From contig CAMDZY010000012.1 in the NCBI GenBank assembly GCA_945910975.1, positions 1-16,983 of the forward strand: 16,983 nt of DNA, written 5' to 3'. Of this stretch, positions 7,394 through 13,934 are shown piece after piece. Both the position numbers and the translations under genes were made by a program. Position 1 is the first letter of the stretch. Each line of letters opens with the position of its first letter. The DNA is from an uncultured Clostridia bacterium (GTDB lineage: Bacteria > Bacillota > Clostridia > Oscillospirales > Oscillospiraceae). The notes below the pieces were generated by a model. The model did not search any database, was not told where the DNA came from, and worked only from the letters and a program-made list of their open reading frames with translations.

Positions 7394-7851
7394 TCAACGC
7401 CATGCTCGCCATGCTCAAGCTGGCGGGGCTGCACGCTGTGGCGGCCTTGCCGGGCAGCACATTGCCGCTGCTGCAATCGCCGCTGGTTGCGGTGGATGTG
7501 GCGAAGGCGGACTGTAGTCAGGCGGGAATCTACCAATACCTGGGCGTTTTGAAGGAGCAGGAGCTATATGGACGCCGCTTGCAGGCAACCTTGCAGCTGG
7601 ATGTTTACGTGCCGGAGGCTGCCGGCGGCAAAGGGGCGCGGGCAGCAATGACAGACGTGATGAATCTGCTGATGCAAGGCGGGGGAGAAATGAACATCGG
7701 GGAAATGTCGGTCGGCGGCTGCCAATATGATGCCGACTGTGACTGCTTCGTGGGCAAGATCCTAGTGCCGGTCAGTGTGTATGGCTACGCCACACTGTCC
7801 GACGATGGGACGGAATTTGTGGATTTTAAGCTGGAAGGAGAGTTGAAATGA
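7381..7851 (+). CDS. Tail completion / tail terminator-like protein
   Basis: 156 residues if started at GTG 7381, which overlaps the previous gene by 13 bases. The nearest ribosome binding site (GAGGGAGG at 7361-7368) is 12 bases upstream, longer than usual; ATG 7402 is an alternative, giving 149 residues. The sequence contains an N-terminal helix (LINAMLAMLKLAGL), a central QEQELYGRRLQATLQLDVYVP-like strand pair and CFVGKILVPVSVYGYATLS. This is reminiscent of the tail terminator/completion proteins that cap the tail tube before head joining (XkdJ-like slot). The gene lies between the neck genes and the sheath. The following sheath gene overlaps by ATGA. Confidence 0.55.
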   Translation: MEELINAMLAMLKLAGLHAVAALPGSTLPLLQSPLVAVDVAKADCSQAGIYQYLGVLKEQELYGRRLQATLQLDVYVPEAAGGKGARAAMTDVMNLLMQGGGEMNIGEMSVGGCQYDADCDCFVGKILVPVSVYGYATLSDDGTEFVDFKLEGELK

Positions 7852-8894
7852 GTTTTGCATATCAAAATCGGCCGGGCGTGTATGCCGGGTATGATGTGTC
7901 CGGCGTCTATTCCGGAGCGATCGCCGGAAAGGTCATTGCGGTAGCGGCACACAGTACGCTTCCGGCAAAGGTGTATGTATATACCGGCTATGAAAGCGCT
8001 TACAAGCGCGGCGACAACAGCCAGTTGGGGAAAATGCTAAAATTGTTGTATGCAAACGGTGCGTATAAGGTGCTTGCGTATCCGGTGGGGTTGGACAATA
8101 CCGGGATGTATAGCACGGCCATTACGGAGCTGCTTGCCGCAGACAAGGTAGACTATCTGGTGTTGGGAAGCGACAGCGAGGAAATTCAGCTGCTGGCGAA
8201 GCAGCAGATGGAGCAGCTGCAGCAGGAACAGCGTGAGTGCATTTGCTTCATGGGCATGACCGATGCGGGCGTGGACGAGATCGCAGCGCGGGCAGGAAAA
8301 CTCAACAGTGAACGTGTGGTGCTGTTGGGGCAGAATGTGACGCTGGAGGATGAAACACAGTCCAGCGGCGGCAGCATGGCGGCTGCGGCCTTGGCTGCAC
8401 AGCTATCCAAGCAGACCGACCCGGCGATACCGCTGCATGGCATGGTGCTGGAGGGCATTGTCAATACGGAATACCTGACGGACAGCCAGGTAGATACGCT
8501 GGTGCAAGGCGGCGTGACAACGCTGGAGGCGGTGAACGGCAGCGTTAGCATCATCCGCGGGCTTACCACGCGTACCAAAATAGACAATCAACCGGATACG
8601 ACATTGCGGGACCTGAATACCGTTATGATTATCGATACGGTCATTCCCGGTCTGCGGGAGCTGCTGCGGAGAAAATTCACCCGCAGCAAAAATAATGAAA
8701 CGACCCGCACGGCAATTTTGCACCAGATGGTCACGGCGCTGGAAGAATATCTGAGCGATGAAATAATTGACAGCTACAGCGATTTGCAGGTCACGGCAGA
8801 TCCAAAGGACGCCGGTGTGTGCGTCGTGTCATTTCGGTTTGCAGTGACACGCGGAATCAATTTGATTTATCTAACGGCGCATATCACGGTGTAA
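7848..8894 (+). CDS. Contractile tail sheath protein (XkdK-like), short form
   Basis: 348 residues, with AAGGAG at 7835-7840 and a 7-base spacer. This is the clearest sign of a contractile tail. The N-terminal stretch NRPGVYAGYDVSGVYSGAIAGKVIAVAA and the C-terminal region (DTVIPGLRELLRRKFTRSKNNE, then EEYLSDEIIDSYSDLQVTADPKD and FAVTRGINLIYLTAHITV) match the conserved core of PBSX-type sheath proteins. The C-terminal arm strands form the inter-subunit mesh that transmits contraction. The middle (residues about 60-190) contains a Rossmann-like segment (VDYLVLGSDSEE). PBSX-type sheaths commonly exceed 400 residues, so a peripheral domain is reduced here, while the essential core seems to be kept. 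The tube gene follows directly. Confidence 0.87.
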   Translation: MSFAYQNRPGVYAGYDVSGVYSGAIAGKVIAVAAHSTLPAKVYVYTGYESAYKRGDNSQLGKMLKLLYANGAYKVLAYPVGLDNTGMYSTAITELLAADKVDYLVLGSDSEEIQLLAKQQMEQLQQEQRECICFMGMTDAGVDEIAARAGKLNSERVVLLGQNVTLEDETQSSGGSMAAAALAAQLSKQTDPAIPLHGMVLEGIVNTEYLTDSQVDTLVQGGVTTLEAVNGSVSIIRGLTTRTKIDNQPDTTLRDLNTVMIIDTVIPGLRELLRRKFTRSKNNETTRTAILHQMVTALEEYLSDEIIDSYSDLQVTADPKDAGVCVVSFRFAVTRGINLIYLTAHITV

Positions 8895-8907
8895 AGGGGG
8901 ACAGGCG

Positions 8908-9318
8908 ATGAATACGGTTAAAATTCCGACAAGCGCGGACATTTATTTGGAAGCGGACGGAAAAAAAGTGGCTGTGGTGCAGAGCTATCAGGTGAGCGCC
9001 AGCCGACAGGGAAAGGTGATCGAGGCGTTTGGCCAGTCGGAGGCCGTGGCGGCGCTTGCGGGCAGCAAGAGCTACCGTATTGTGCTTTCGCGGTTGTATG
9101 CTACCGATTTGGCCATTGCCGATGGAATCAATTTTTATGAATTGGAAGATTTTTCGCTGGTCGTGTGCAAACCGGATCGCAGCATCATCTACAGTGGCTG
9201 CCAGTGGGCGGATATTCAGGAAAGCGCTGAGGTCGGCGGCATGGTACTGGAAAAGGTGACACTGATCGCTCCGCGCCGAAAGGAGGTGAGGCGGGCGACC
9301 GGCGGCCTGCCAAGATGA
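8908..9318 (+). CDS. Tail tube protein (XkdM-like)
   Basis: 136 residues, preceded by AAAGGGGG (8893-8900). The size, and the sequence DIYLEADGKKVAVVQSYQVSASRQGKVIEAFGQSEA followed by alternating beta strands, resemble the tail tube family of contractile phages (XkdM in PBSX). The tube is the inner channel for DNA and is surrounded by the sheath. Conserved features include an IEAFGQSE-like turn and the final strands GGMVLEKVTLIAP. The last 16 residues (RRKEVRRATGGLPR and neighbours) are basic and coincide with an embedded ribosome binding site for the next gene, so they may be partly constrained by RNA function. It is correctly placed after the sheath. Confidence 0.82.
   Translation: MNTVKIPTSADIYLEADGKKVAVVQSYQVSASRQGKVIEAFGQSEAVAALAGSKSYRIVLSRLYATDLAIADGINFYELEDFSLVVCKPDRSIIYSGCQWADIQESAEVGGMVLEKVTLIAPRRKEVRRATGGLPR
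9279..9314 (+). promoter_or_regulatory. Shine-Dalgarno site bridged to the chaperone start by a hairpin
   Basis: AAAGGAGGTGA at 9279-9289 is a complete match to the anti-Shine-Dalgarno end of 16S rRNA but is 25 bases from the only plausible start, ATG 9315. Between them a hairpin can form: 9290-9296 (GGCGGGC) with 9305-9311 (GCCTGCC), seven pairs including one G-U, and an 8-base loop. If the hairpin is removed from the path, GGAGG (9282-9286) is 6 bases from the ATG, the ideal distance. The arrangement recalls known phage leaders in which a hairpin shortens the distance from Shine-Dalgarno to AUG. This is an inference from pairing only. Confidence 0.55.
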
Positions 9319-9809
9319 AAAAGCTGCACAGATATTTGGAGCAGAAAAAGAAAACGAACCTTGCCGGGCTGGAATTGCGGGTGCTGAGCAGTTATGAGCT
9401 GCTCAGCGCCAGAGCGGCAGCGGGCGACGCGGAGGATGCGGGATTGCGGTTTAACTGCGCGGTACTGGCCAAGGCGTTGGAGTATCGGGGCAGAGCGGTG
9501 TTTTCCTCGGCAGAGCAGGTGATGCAGCATCTGAGTGTGGAGCAGGTGCAGGCGCTGGCCGAGCAGTATTGCGATTTGTGCCATGAGCAGGATCTGCTGG
9601 GGGCATCGTTGTATGAAATCTCGCGTGTGATGCGCCCCATCGACCGACTGCGCTGGCGGGTGCTGCGGGAATTTGGCGTGCTGCCAAGCTCTGCACAGGC
9701 GCAACGGATGACGGATGGCGATGTGCTGTTTTGCGCGGCGGCCATGGGCACGGAGCATCAAGATGTCAACCCCAACTTCGATTGGGAACGCTTTGAGGCA
9801 CTGCAATGA
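9315..9809 (+). CDS. Tail assembly chaperone-like protein (XkdN slot)
   Basis: 164 residues, soluble and mostly helical, with the ATG inside an ATGA overlap with the tube gene. It occupies the slot between tube and tape measure that phages use for the tail assembly chaperone, which holds the tape measure in solution while the tube grows around it. The C-terminal half (LRWRVLREFGVLPSSAQAQRMTDGD) resembles the second, 'T' portion of gpG/gpGT proteins, so one continuous product may cover both parts. No slippery heptamer is evident at the end and the next gene has its own ATG. Its start is possibly controlled by the hairpin-bridged Shine-Dalgarno described separately. The role is mainly from position. 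Confidence 0.58.
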   Translation: MKKLHRYLEQKKKTNLAGLELRVLSSYELLSARAAAGDAEDAGLRFNCAVLAKALEYRGRAVFSSAEQVMQHLSVEQVQALAEQYCDLCHEQDLLGASLYEISRVMRPIDRLRWRVLREFGVLPSSAQAQRMTDGDVLFCAAAMGTEHQDVNPNFDWERFEALQ

Positions 9810-10207
9810 ACGAGTATACTGCAACATTACTGCATAAGCAAAGACTGCTGGCAGAGGAAATTTTGAACTGCAAGCACACATTCCGCGCACCCACAACGCA
9901 GAAGGCATCGGCTGTTGAGGCGGCACAGTCGGATGGCAAAGCGTCGGTGCGCCTCCCACAGCTGCCACGGGCAGACAGTGCGGCGGGCATGCCGAATCCG
10001 CTGTTGTTTCGCGGCGCGTCGAAGCATCCGGTGCTTGACGGAGCGTTTGTGCAAAATGATGACGGGACAGGGCAGGATGTGTTGATGCAATTCGTCCAAC
10101 AGCGCGAAGCGACACGTCAGCCGGTGGACATACCGGCAGATGCAGTGAGTATGCGGGCAATTTCACGCTATTTTCAGCGCGACGCCCGGCGATTTCGGGA
10201 GGAGTAG
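9806..10207 (+). CDS. Unrecognised 133-residue protein in the tape-measure position
   Basis: I do not recognise this protein. It starts at an ATG in an ATGA overlap with the chaperone gene and ends three bases before the LysM gene. The N-terminus looks helical (NEYTATLLHKQRLLAEEILNC), the middle (residues about 27-75) is rich in Ala, Pro, Gln and Ser and probably disordered, and the end is a basic helix (MRAISRYFQRDARRFREE). There are no transmembrane, coiled-coil or enzymatic signatures. In PBSX-like clusters this place is held by the tape measure, normally many hundreds of residues. It could be a vestigial or extremely short ruler, an accessory to the chaperone, or an unrelated baseplate protein. 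The frame is intact and fits its neighbours in composition. Confidence 0.8.
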   Translation: MNEYTATLLHKQRLLAEEILNCKHTFRAPTTQKASAVEAAQSDGKASVRLPQLPRADSAAGMPNPLLFRGASKHPVLDGAFVQNDDGTGQDVLMQFVQQREATRQPVDIPADAVSMRAISRYFQRDARRFREE

Positions 10208-10210
10208 AAA

Positions 10211-10747
10211 GTGCAGACAAGTATGCAATTTAAATCCTTCGTCTGGCCAAACAACCCCACGACATTTGAATCCGGCATGAATCGGCAAGTGGCGGTGTTG
10301 AAGTATCCATGTGACGGGTATGTGTTGCAGGATTTGGGGGAAAGCGGACGAATTTTTGAGGGCAAGGGCGCATTTTACGGTGCCAAGGCCTATCAAAATT
10401 TTCGCCTGCTGGCGCAGGTGTTTTGCCAGAATGGGGCGGGAACGCTGTATCACCCCGCGTGGGGCAGCTACACGGCATATTTCACCGCGCTTCAGCTGTT
10501 GCAGGAGCCGATGGAAAACTATGTTTCTTATGCATTCACATTCCGGGCAACACAGGCGGCCGGTACGAGGGCGGCTTTGCCGCAAACAAGTGCGGTCGTG
10601 ACACTGCAGCCCGGCCAGACCTTGCAGAGTATTTGCAGCCGCTACGCGATCAGCATGGAGGATTTGCTGAAAATGAATCCGCAAATCGCAAATCCGGCAA
10701 TTTTACAGGATGGGACAAAGGTGGTGCTGCAATGCAGTGCAAAGTAA
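10211..10747 (+). CDS. Baseplate protein with C-terminal LysM domain (XkdP-like)
   Basis: 178 residues from GTG 10211, 6 bases after GGGAGGAG (10197-10204); the in-frame ATG at 10223 is too far away. The N-terminal part (PNNPTTFESGMNRQ, then SGRIFEGKGAFYGAKAYQNFRLLAQVF) resembles the gp53/XkdP class that joins the tail tube end to the hub. Residues about 128-176 are a LysM domain: the LQPGQTLQSICSRYAISMEDLLKMN core followed by the GTKVVL strand. LysM binds peptidoglycan N-acetylglucosamine, so it may bring the tail tip to the wall. The stop lies inside the next gene, 16 bases past its ATG. LysM at the end of this protein is normal for Firmicutes contractile tails. Confidence 0.83.
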   Translation: MQTSMQFKSFVWPNNPTTFESGMNRQVAVLKYPCDGYVLQDLGESGRIFEGKGAFYGAKAYQNFRLLAQVFCQNGAGTLYHPAWGSYTAYFTALQLLQEPMENYVSYAFTFRATQAAGTRAALPQTSAVVTLQPGQTLQSICSRYAISMEDLLKMNPQIANPAILQDGTKVVLQCSAK

Positions 10748-11658
10748 TTACCTATGACGGCGCAACGCATTCGCTTCCGCCACTGCTGTCGTGGCAGCTG
10801 CTGCGCACCGATGGGGACGGCTGCGATGGTTTTTGCGTTTGCTTTGCCGCAGATGCAAAAACGGACGGTTGGTTAGCAAAGGCGGTGAAATTTTCTGTCT
10901 TCGAGGGGAACCGTCAGGTCTTTTGCGGCATTGTGGACGACTATGAGCTGGAACTGAGCGACCGGGGAAAGCGCTGCACGCTCAGTGGCCGGGGAATGGC
11001 AGGGCGGCTGCTTGACAACGAGGTCAAGCCGGCGGAATATCAGCAGGCGTACCTGCCGATGATTTTGGAGCGGTATGTTCATGCCTATGGCATTTCCTCC
11101 AAGGCGGTTTCGCTGTCGCCGCTTTCGCTGTTTTCCGTGCCGCTGGGGACAAGCTGTTGGAATGTGCTGCGGGGATTTTGCATCAATGCCGGAGCAAAAC
11201 CGCCTTGGTGCAGTGCAGACGGTGTCGTGCAGGTAGCAACAAAGTATCCGTCGACAGGCGTGGCATTTACCGACAAGCAGCTCATGACTGCAAGCTATTG
11301 CAACTGTCGCTACGGCGTGATATCCAAGCAGTTGCAGATCACGCCGGAGGGAACGGTGTTCACCGCTACCAATGACGCCTTCACTGCCATCGGCGGCAAC
11401 GTGCAGAAAGTGCGCTACCGGGCGGGGAGCACGCTCTCGTGTAATTACCGCTCACCGGCTGCGCAGATTGCCGCGTCGCGCACGCAACAGTTTCGGCTGA
11501 AGCTGGAGCTGCCGGGGAATTTTCTGGCTGAACCGAACACATGGGTCACGGTCACGGTGTCAGCATTGGGAATTTCCGGGACTTTTCGCGTCTGCCAGTG
11601 CCTTTCGGAGGGAAGCGGCAGGGGAATCACCTGCACCCTGATTTTATCGCGTGTATAG
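10732..11658 (+). CDS. Baseplate hub protein (XkdQ-like, gp27/gpD class)
   Basis: 308 residues from ATG 10732, preceded by AAAGGTGG and overlapping the LysM gene by 16 bases; upstream codons of the same frame back to 10423 have no ribosome binding site and no domain, and duplicate the LysM gene. The protein fits the XkdQ family: a first beta domain (SLPPLLSWQLLRTDGDGCDGF, then VFEGNRQVFCGIVDDYELELSDRGKRCTLSGRGMAGRLLDNEV), followed by a central QQAYLPMILERYVHAYGI helix and a carboxyl domain ending in VTVSALGISGTFRVCQCLSEG and ITCTLILSRV. This is the hub that links tube to spike in contractile tails. Length is close to that of XkdQ. The motif-level match is good. Confidence 0.83.
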   Translation: MQCKVITYDGATHSLPPLLSWQLLRTDGDGCDGFCVCFAADAKTDGWLAKAVKFSVFEGNRQVFCGIVDDYELELSDRGKRCTLSGRGMAGRLLDNEVKPAEYQQAYLPMILERYVHAYGISSKAVSLSPLSLFSVPLGTSCWNVLRGFCINAGAKPPWCSADGVVQVATKYPSTGVAFTDKQLMTASYCNCRYGVISKQLQITPEGTVFTATNDAFTAIGGNVQKVRYRAGSTLSCNYRSPAAQIAASRTQQFRLKLELPGNFLAEPNTWVTVTVSALGISGTFRVCQCLSEGSGRGITCTLILSRV

Positions 11659-11677
11659 ACAATAGGAGGGAATAACG

Positions 11678-12034
11678 ATGTGGCTTTCCAGACAAATTGC
11701 AGCCAAGCCGAACCAACAGGAACAGGCTGCAATGGGCCAAATTTCCGTGGCCGGGGAAACGCCGGCGGCGGTGACAACAACGGAGCACCGCAACTTGCGA
11801 CTGGTTTGCCCCGGCGGGTATGCGTGGAGTCCAACGGACAGTCAGCGCGTTTTGCTGCTGAGCGGGTCTGAAAAAACCGTGCTGGGACAGAGCGAACCGT
11901 CGCCGGTGGAGCTTTCACAGGGGGAGGTCTGCCTGTATGCAGCGGGATGTAATATCATTCTGCGGAACAATGGGGAGATCCATTTGAACGGTCGAATTTT
12001 TTGCAACGGAGTGGAGATCACAAATGAACGATAA
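11678..12034 (+). CDS. Baseplate spike-like protein (gpV/Mu gp45-like), short
   Basis: 118 residues, with AGGAGGG at 11664-11670, spacer 7. The central region (LRLVCPGGYAWSPTDSQRVLLLSGSEK) resembles the OB-fold part of phage baseplate assembly protein V (Mu gp45-like). The C-terminal repeat-like strand segment GCNIILRNNGEIHLNGRIFCNGVEI is typical of a narrow beta-helix spike. Such proteins form the trimeric tip that punctures the cell envelope. No HxH iron-binding tip is present. The usual gpV is clearly longer, so this spike would be a stub. A PAAR-type tip gene is not seen nearby. The stop overlaps the next gene by 11 bases. Confidence 0.72.
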   Translation: MWLSRQIAAKPNQQEQAAMGQISVAGETPAAVTTTEHRNLRLVCPGGYAWSPTDSQRVLLLSGSEKTVLGQSEPSPVELSQGEVCLYAAGCNIILRNNGEIHLNGRIFCNGVEITNER

Positions 12035-12314
12035 GCTGCAAAACGGGCAAACACTGCTACAGCAGGCGCTGTTTGCGCTTTGCTGCCACAAAGGAGCGTT
12101 TGCGCGAATGCCGGAATTTGGCAGCCGACTGTATTTGCTGCCCGGACAAAAACCTGCGAACAGACGTGCATTTGCCGTCAATGCGGCGCAGGAAACGCTT
12201 CTGCCGCTTGGGCTGCGCGTCAGAGATGCACAGGTCAGCTGTGACACAAAGGGCGTTTTTTATGTGAATCTAATGTTGGAAAACAGCAACGTAATTTTGG
12301 AGGTGAGGGTATGA
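12024..12314 (+). CDS. Baseplate wedge protein, gp25/gpW-like (XkdS slot)
   Basis: 96 residues, with its ATG inside the spike gene. The conserved gp25-family signature is present: an RMPEFGSRLYLL segment with the invariant Gly-Ser region, then an alpha helix (AFAVNAAQETLLPLGLRVRDAQVSC) and C-terminal strands KGVFYVNLMLEN and NVILEVRV. The protein starts sheath assembly at the baseplate and has the same fold in phage T4, phage P2 (gpW) and type VI secretion. It is shorter than XkdS (about 140) because the N-terminal tail is reduced. It overlaps the J gene by ATGA. A conserved Glu of the gp25 family is present in PEFGSR. Confidence 0.85.
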   Translation: MNDKLQNGQTLLQQALFALCCHKGAFARMPEFGSRLYLLPGQKPANRRAFAVNAAQETLLPLGLRVRDAQVSCDTKGVFYVNLMLENSNVILEVRV

Positions 12315-13357
12315 AATCCAGAGAGGAAATTTATCAGGCGCTCTGCGAAGATTTTCAGCAGCGCTCCGGCCAACCGCTTATAGCGGAAAGCGACACCGCC
12401 ATACGCCTGTGGGCAACCGCAGCGGCGCTGGAGAGCTTGTATTATTATACGGATTGGTCAAGGCAGCAGTGCTTCCCGCAGACGGCAAGCGGCAAATATT
12501 TGGACTATCACGGCACCATGCGCGATTTGACACGCAAAAGTGCAGCCTGCGCCGTGGGAAAGGTGACATTTTCTCTGAACGCAGCGAAGGACACCGACGT
12601 GATGATTCCGGCAGGGACGGTGGTGGCCACGCAAACGCAGCTGCTGTTCCAGACGGTTTGCGACGGAAAAATCGCGGCAGGCAGCAAATCGGTGCAGCTG
12701 GATGCCGTGTGCTGCACGGCGGGCGAACAGGGCAATGTGGTGGCAGGAACGGTCACAGTATTGACCGATGCACCGGTCGGCGTCAGCAGTTGCAGCAATC
12801 CGCAGCCCTTTCACGGAGGGGCGGATACAGAGGAGGATGAATGCTTTCGCGAGCGCATTTTGCAGACCTACCGGCATTTGTCGACCGGCGCAAATGAAGC
12901 GTTTTACTATCGTCAAGCCATACAGACACAAGGCGTTGCAAAGTGCAAGGTCGTTGCACGCAGCGCGGGGGTCGGAACGGTGAAGGTGCTGCTTGTTGGC
13001 GACAGCGAGGACGAAACGGTGCGCAGCGCGGTGGAGCAGCGCTTGAACGCGGAGCGGGAAATTTCTACCGATATCACAGTGGAATTTGCCGAGGCAGTGC
13101 CATACAGCTTACAGGTCACCATTTGGCCAAAAAGCGAATATAGCTTTACGCAGGCGGAACAAGCCGTCAAGGCGGCAGCGGCGCAATATCTTCGGGGTAT
13201 TCCGATCGGAAAAAGCGTTTATCTGACCCAACTCGGCGCGCAGCTGATGAACTGCGGCGCAATTGAGAACTATGCGCTTGCAGCGGGCAGCGCGGATTTG
13301 ACGGTAGGCGAGGAACAGTACCCGGTACTTACGTTGAATGTGACGGAGGGCGCATGA
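12311..13357 (+). CDS. Baseplate J-like protein (XkdT-like)
   Basis: 348 residues, with GGAGGTGA at 12299-12306. The signature GGADTEEDECFRERIL (residues about 171-186) is the baseplate J family hallmark. The N-terminal segment (IYQALCEDFQQRSGQPLIAESDTAIRLWATAAALESLYYYTDW) and DYHGTMRDLTRKSAACAVGKVTFSL also agree, as does the C-terminal helical arm (AEQAVKAAAAQYLRGIPIGKSVYLTQLGAQLMNCGAI). J-like proteins form the wedge that surrounds the hub and triggers sheath contraction. The length is the same as I recall for XkdT of PBSX. No truncation is seen. It overlaps the next gene by ATGA. Confidence 0.92.
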   Translation: MKSREEIYQALCEDFQQRSGQPLIAESDTAIRLWATAAALESLYYYTDWSRQQCFPQTASGKYLDYHGTMRDLTRKSAACAVGKVTFSLNAAKDTDVMIPAGTVVATQTQLLFQTVCDGKIAAGSKSVQLDAVCCTAGEQGNVVAGTVTVLTDAPVGVSSCSNPQPFHGGADTEEDECFRERILQTYRHLSTGANEAFYYRQAIQTQGVAKCKVVARSAGVGTVKVLLVGDSEDETVRSAVEQRLNAEREISTDITVEFAEAVPYSLQVTIWPKSEYSFTQAEQAVKAAAAQYLRGIPIGKSVYLTQLGAQLMNCGAIENYALAAGSADLTVGEEQYPVLTLNVTEGA

Positions 13358-13812
13358 TGCAATATGCGACATACTTAAGGCGTTTACTGGAGCCAATGGG
13401 AGCGTATGACTTGTCAGACGGCACGCAGGTGCGCTGCGAGTTGGACACATTGGGGCAGTCGCTGGATGCTGTGAACGCAGCGATTGAAGAGAACCTTTGC
13501 AATGGGATCCCGCTTACCGCAGATGCCAAAACCTTGCAGGGCTACTTCGCCCTTTTGCCGCTGCAACCGCTTGACGACGATCCGGACAAGCTGCGCGCGG
13601 CGTTGCTGGCCCTGCTGAAGCTGCGCGGCAGAAGCGTCAGCCTGACGGCGCTGAACGATCTGCTTGCACTTTTGACGCCGGGTGTTTCCGTTGCGACGGA
13701 GGGAACCAACCAGGTTCACGTTGCAATGGACAAGGTCAAATCGCCGCAACGGGCACAGGCGTACGCGATTGCAGCATTTTTGCTGCCGTGTCAGGCAGAA
13801 ATTGTTATATAA
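13354..13812 (+). CDS. Tail protein I-like (XkdU/DUF2313-like), last gene of the operon
   Basis: 152 residues; the ATG overlaps the J stop by ATGA and is followed immediately by another ATG. The N-terminal half is helical (YATYLRRLLEPMGAYDLSDGTQVRCELDTLGQSLDAVNAAIEEN) and resembles gpI-type tail proteins, with 'YL..LLP' followed by 'D.LG..L' and a middle KLRAALLALLKLRGRSVSLTALNDLLALL stretch. The position straight after J is the standard one for gpI. In phages gpI carries the tail fibre; here no fibre gene follows, only a terminator. The product lies at the baseplate rim. The call depends mostly on position plus this sequence impression. Confidence 0.68.
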   Translation: MMQYATYLRRLLEPMGAYDLSDGTQVRCELDTLGQSLDAVNAAIEENLCNGIPLTADAKTLQGYFALLPLQPLDDDPDKLRAALLALLKLRGRSVSLTALNDLLALLTPGVSVATEGTNQVHVAMDKVKSPQRAQAYAIAAFLLPCQAEIVI

Positions 13813-13829
13813 ACCGAACCATTCAAAAC

Positions 13830-13879
13830 ACACGGTACAGTCACAGTTCAAGGGGATTGTGACTGTACCGTGTTTTTTT
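13830..13879 (+). terminator. Rho-independent terminator ending the particle operon
   Basis: Perfect 16-bp stem: ACACGGTACAGTCACA at 13830-13845 pairs with 13858-13873, closing a 12-base loop (13846-13857), with a T-run at 13873-13879. It lies 18 bases after the last phage-like gene and is the only strong terminator in the window. It insulates the particle operon from the following host gene. Confidence 0.93.
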
Positions 13880-13905
13880 ATCGGACAAATAACAATTGGC
13901 AGACA

Positions 13906-13934
13906 TTGAAAAATGGACGGCATTGTGCTACAAT
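13906..13934 (+). promoter_or_regulatory. Sigma-A promoter of the HD/NadD-like gene
   Basis: TTGAAA at 13906-13911 (five of six bases of the -35 consensus) is 17 bases from TACAAT at 13929-13934 (five of six of the -10), with an upstream TGC extending the -10. Transcription would begin near 13941, about 34 bases before the ATG at 13975. It lies just after the terminator, so the gene downstream has independent expression. Confidence 0.82.

Noticed and set aside
9780..9815. Programmed frameshift joining the chaperone to the next gene (gpG/gpGT style)
   Set aside because: No slippery heptamer near the end of the chaperone gene, and the next gene has its own ATG in an ATGA overlap.
9216..10220. 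334-codon minus-strand frame
   Set aside because: Opposite the tube, chaperone and 133-residue genes; Arg/His/Pro-rich, no RBS and no family features.
10423..10731. Upstream extension of the hub frame
   Set aside because: The 103 codons before ATG 10732 overlap the LysM gene, lack an RBS and make an Arg/Gly-rich low-quality sequence; the hub family sequence starts at MQCKVITYDG.
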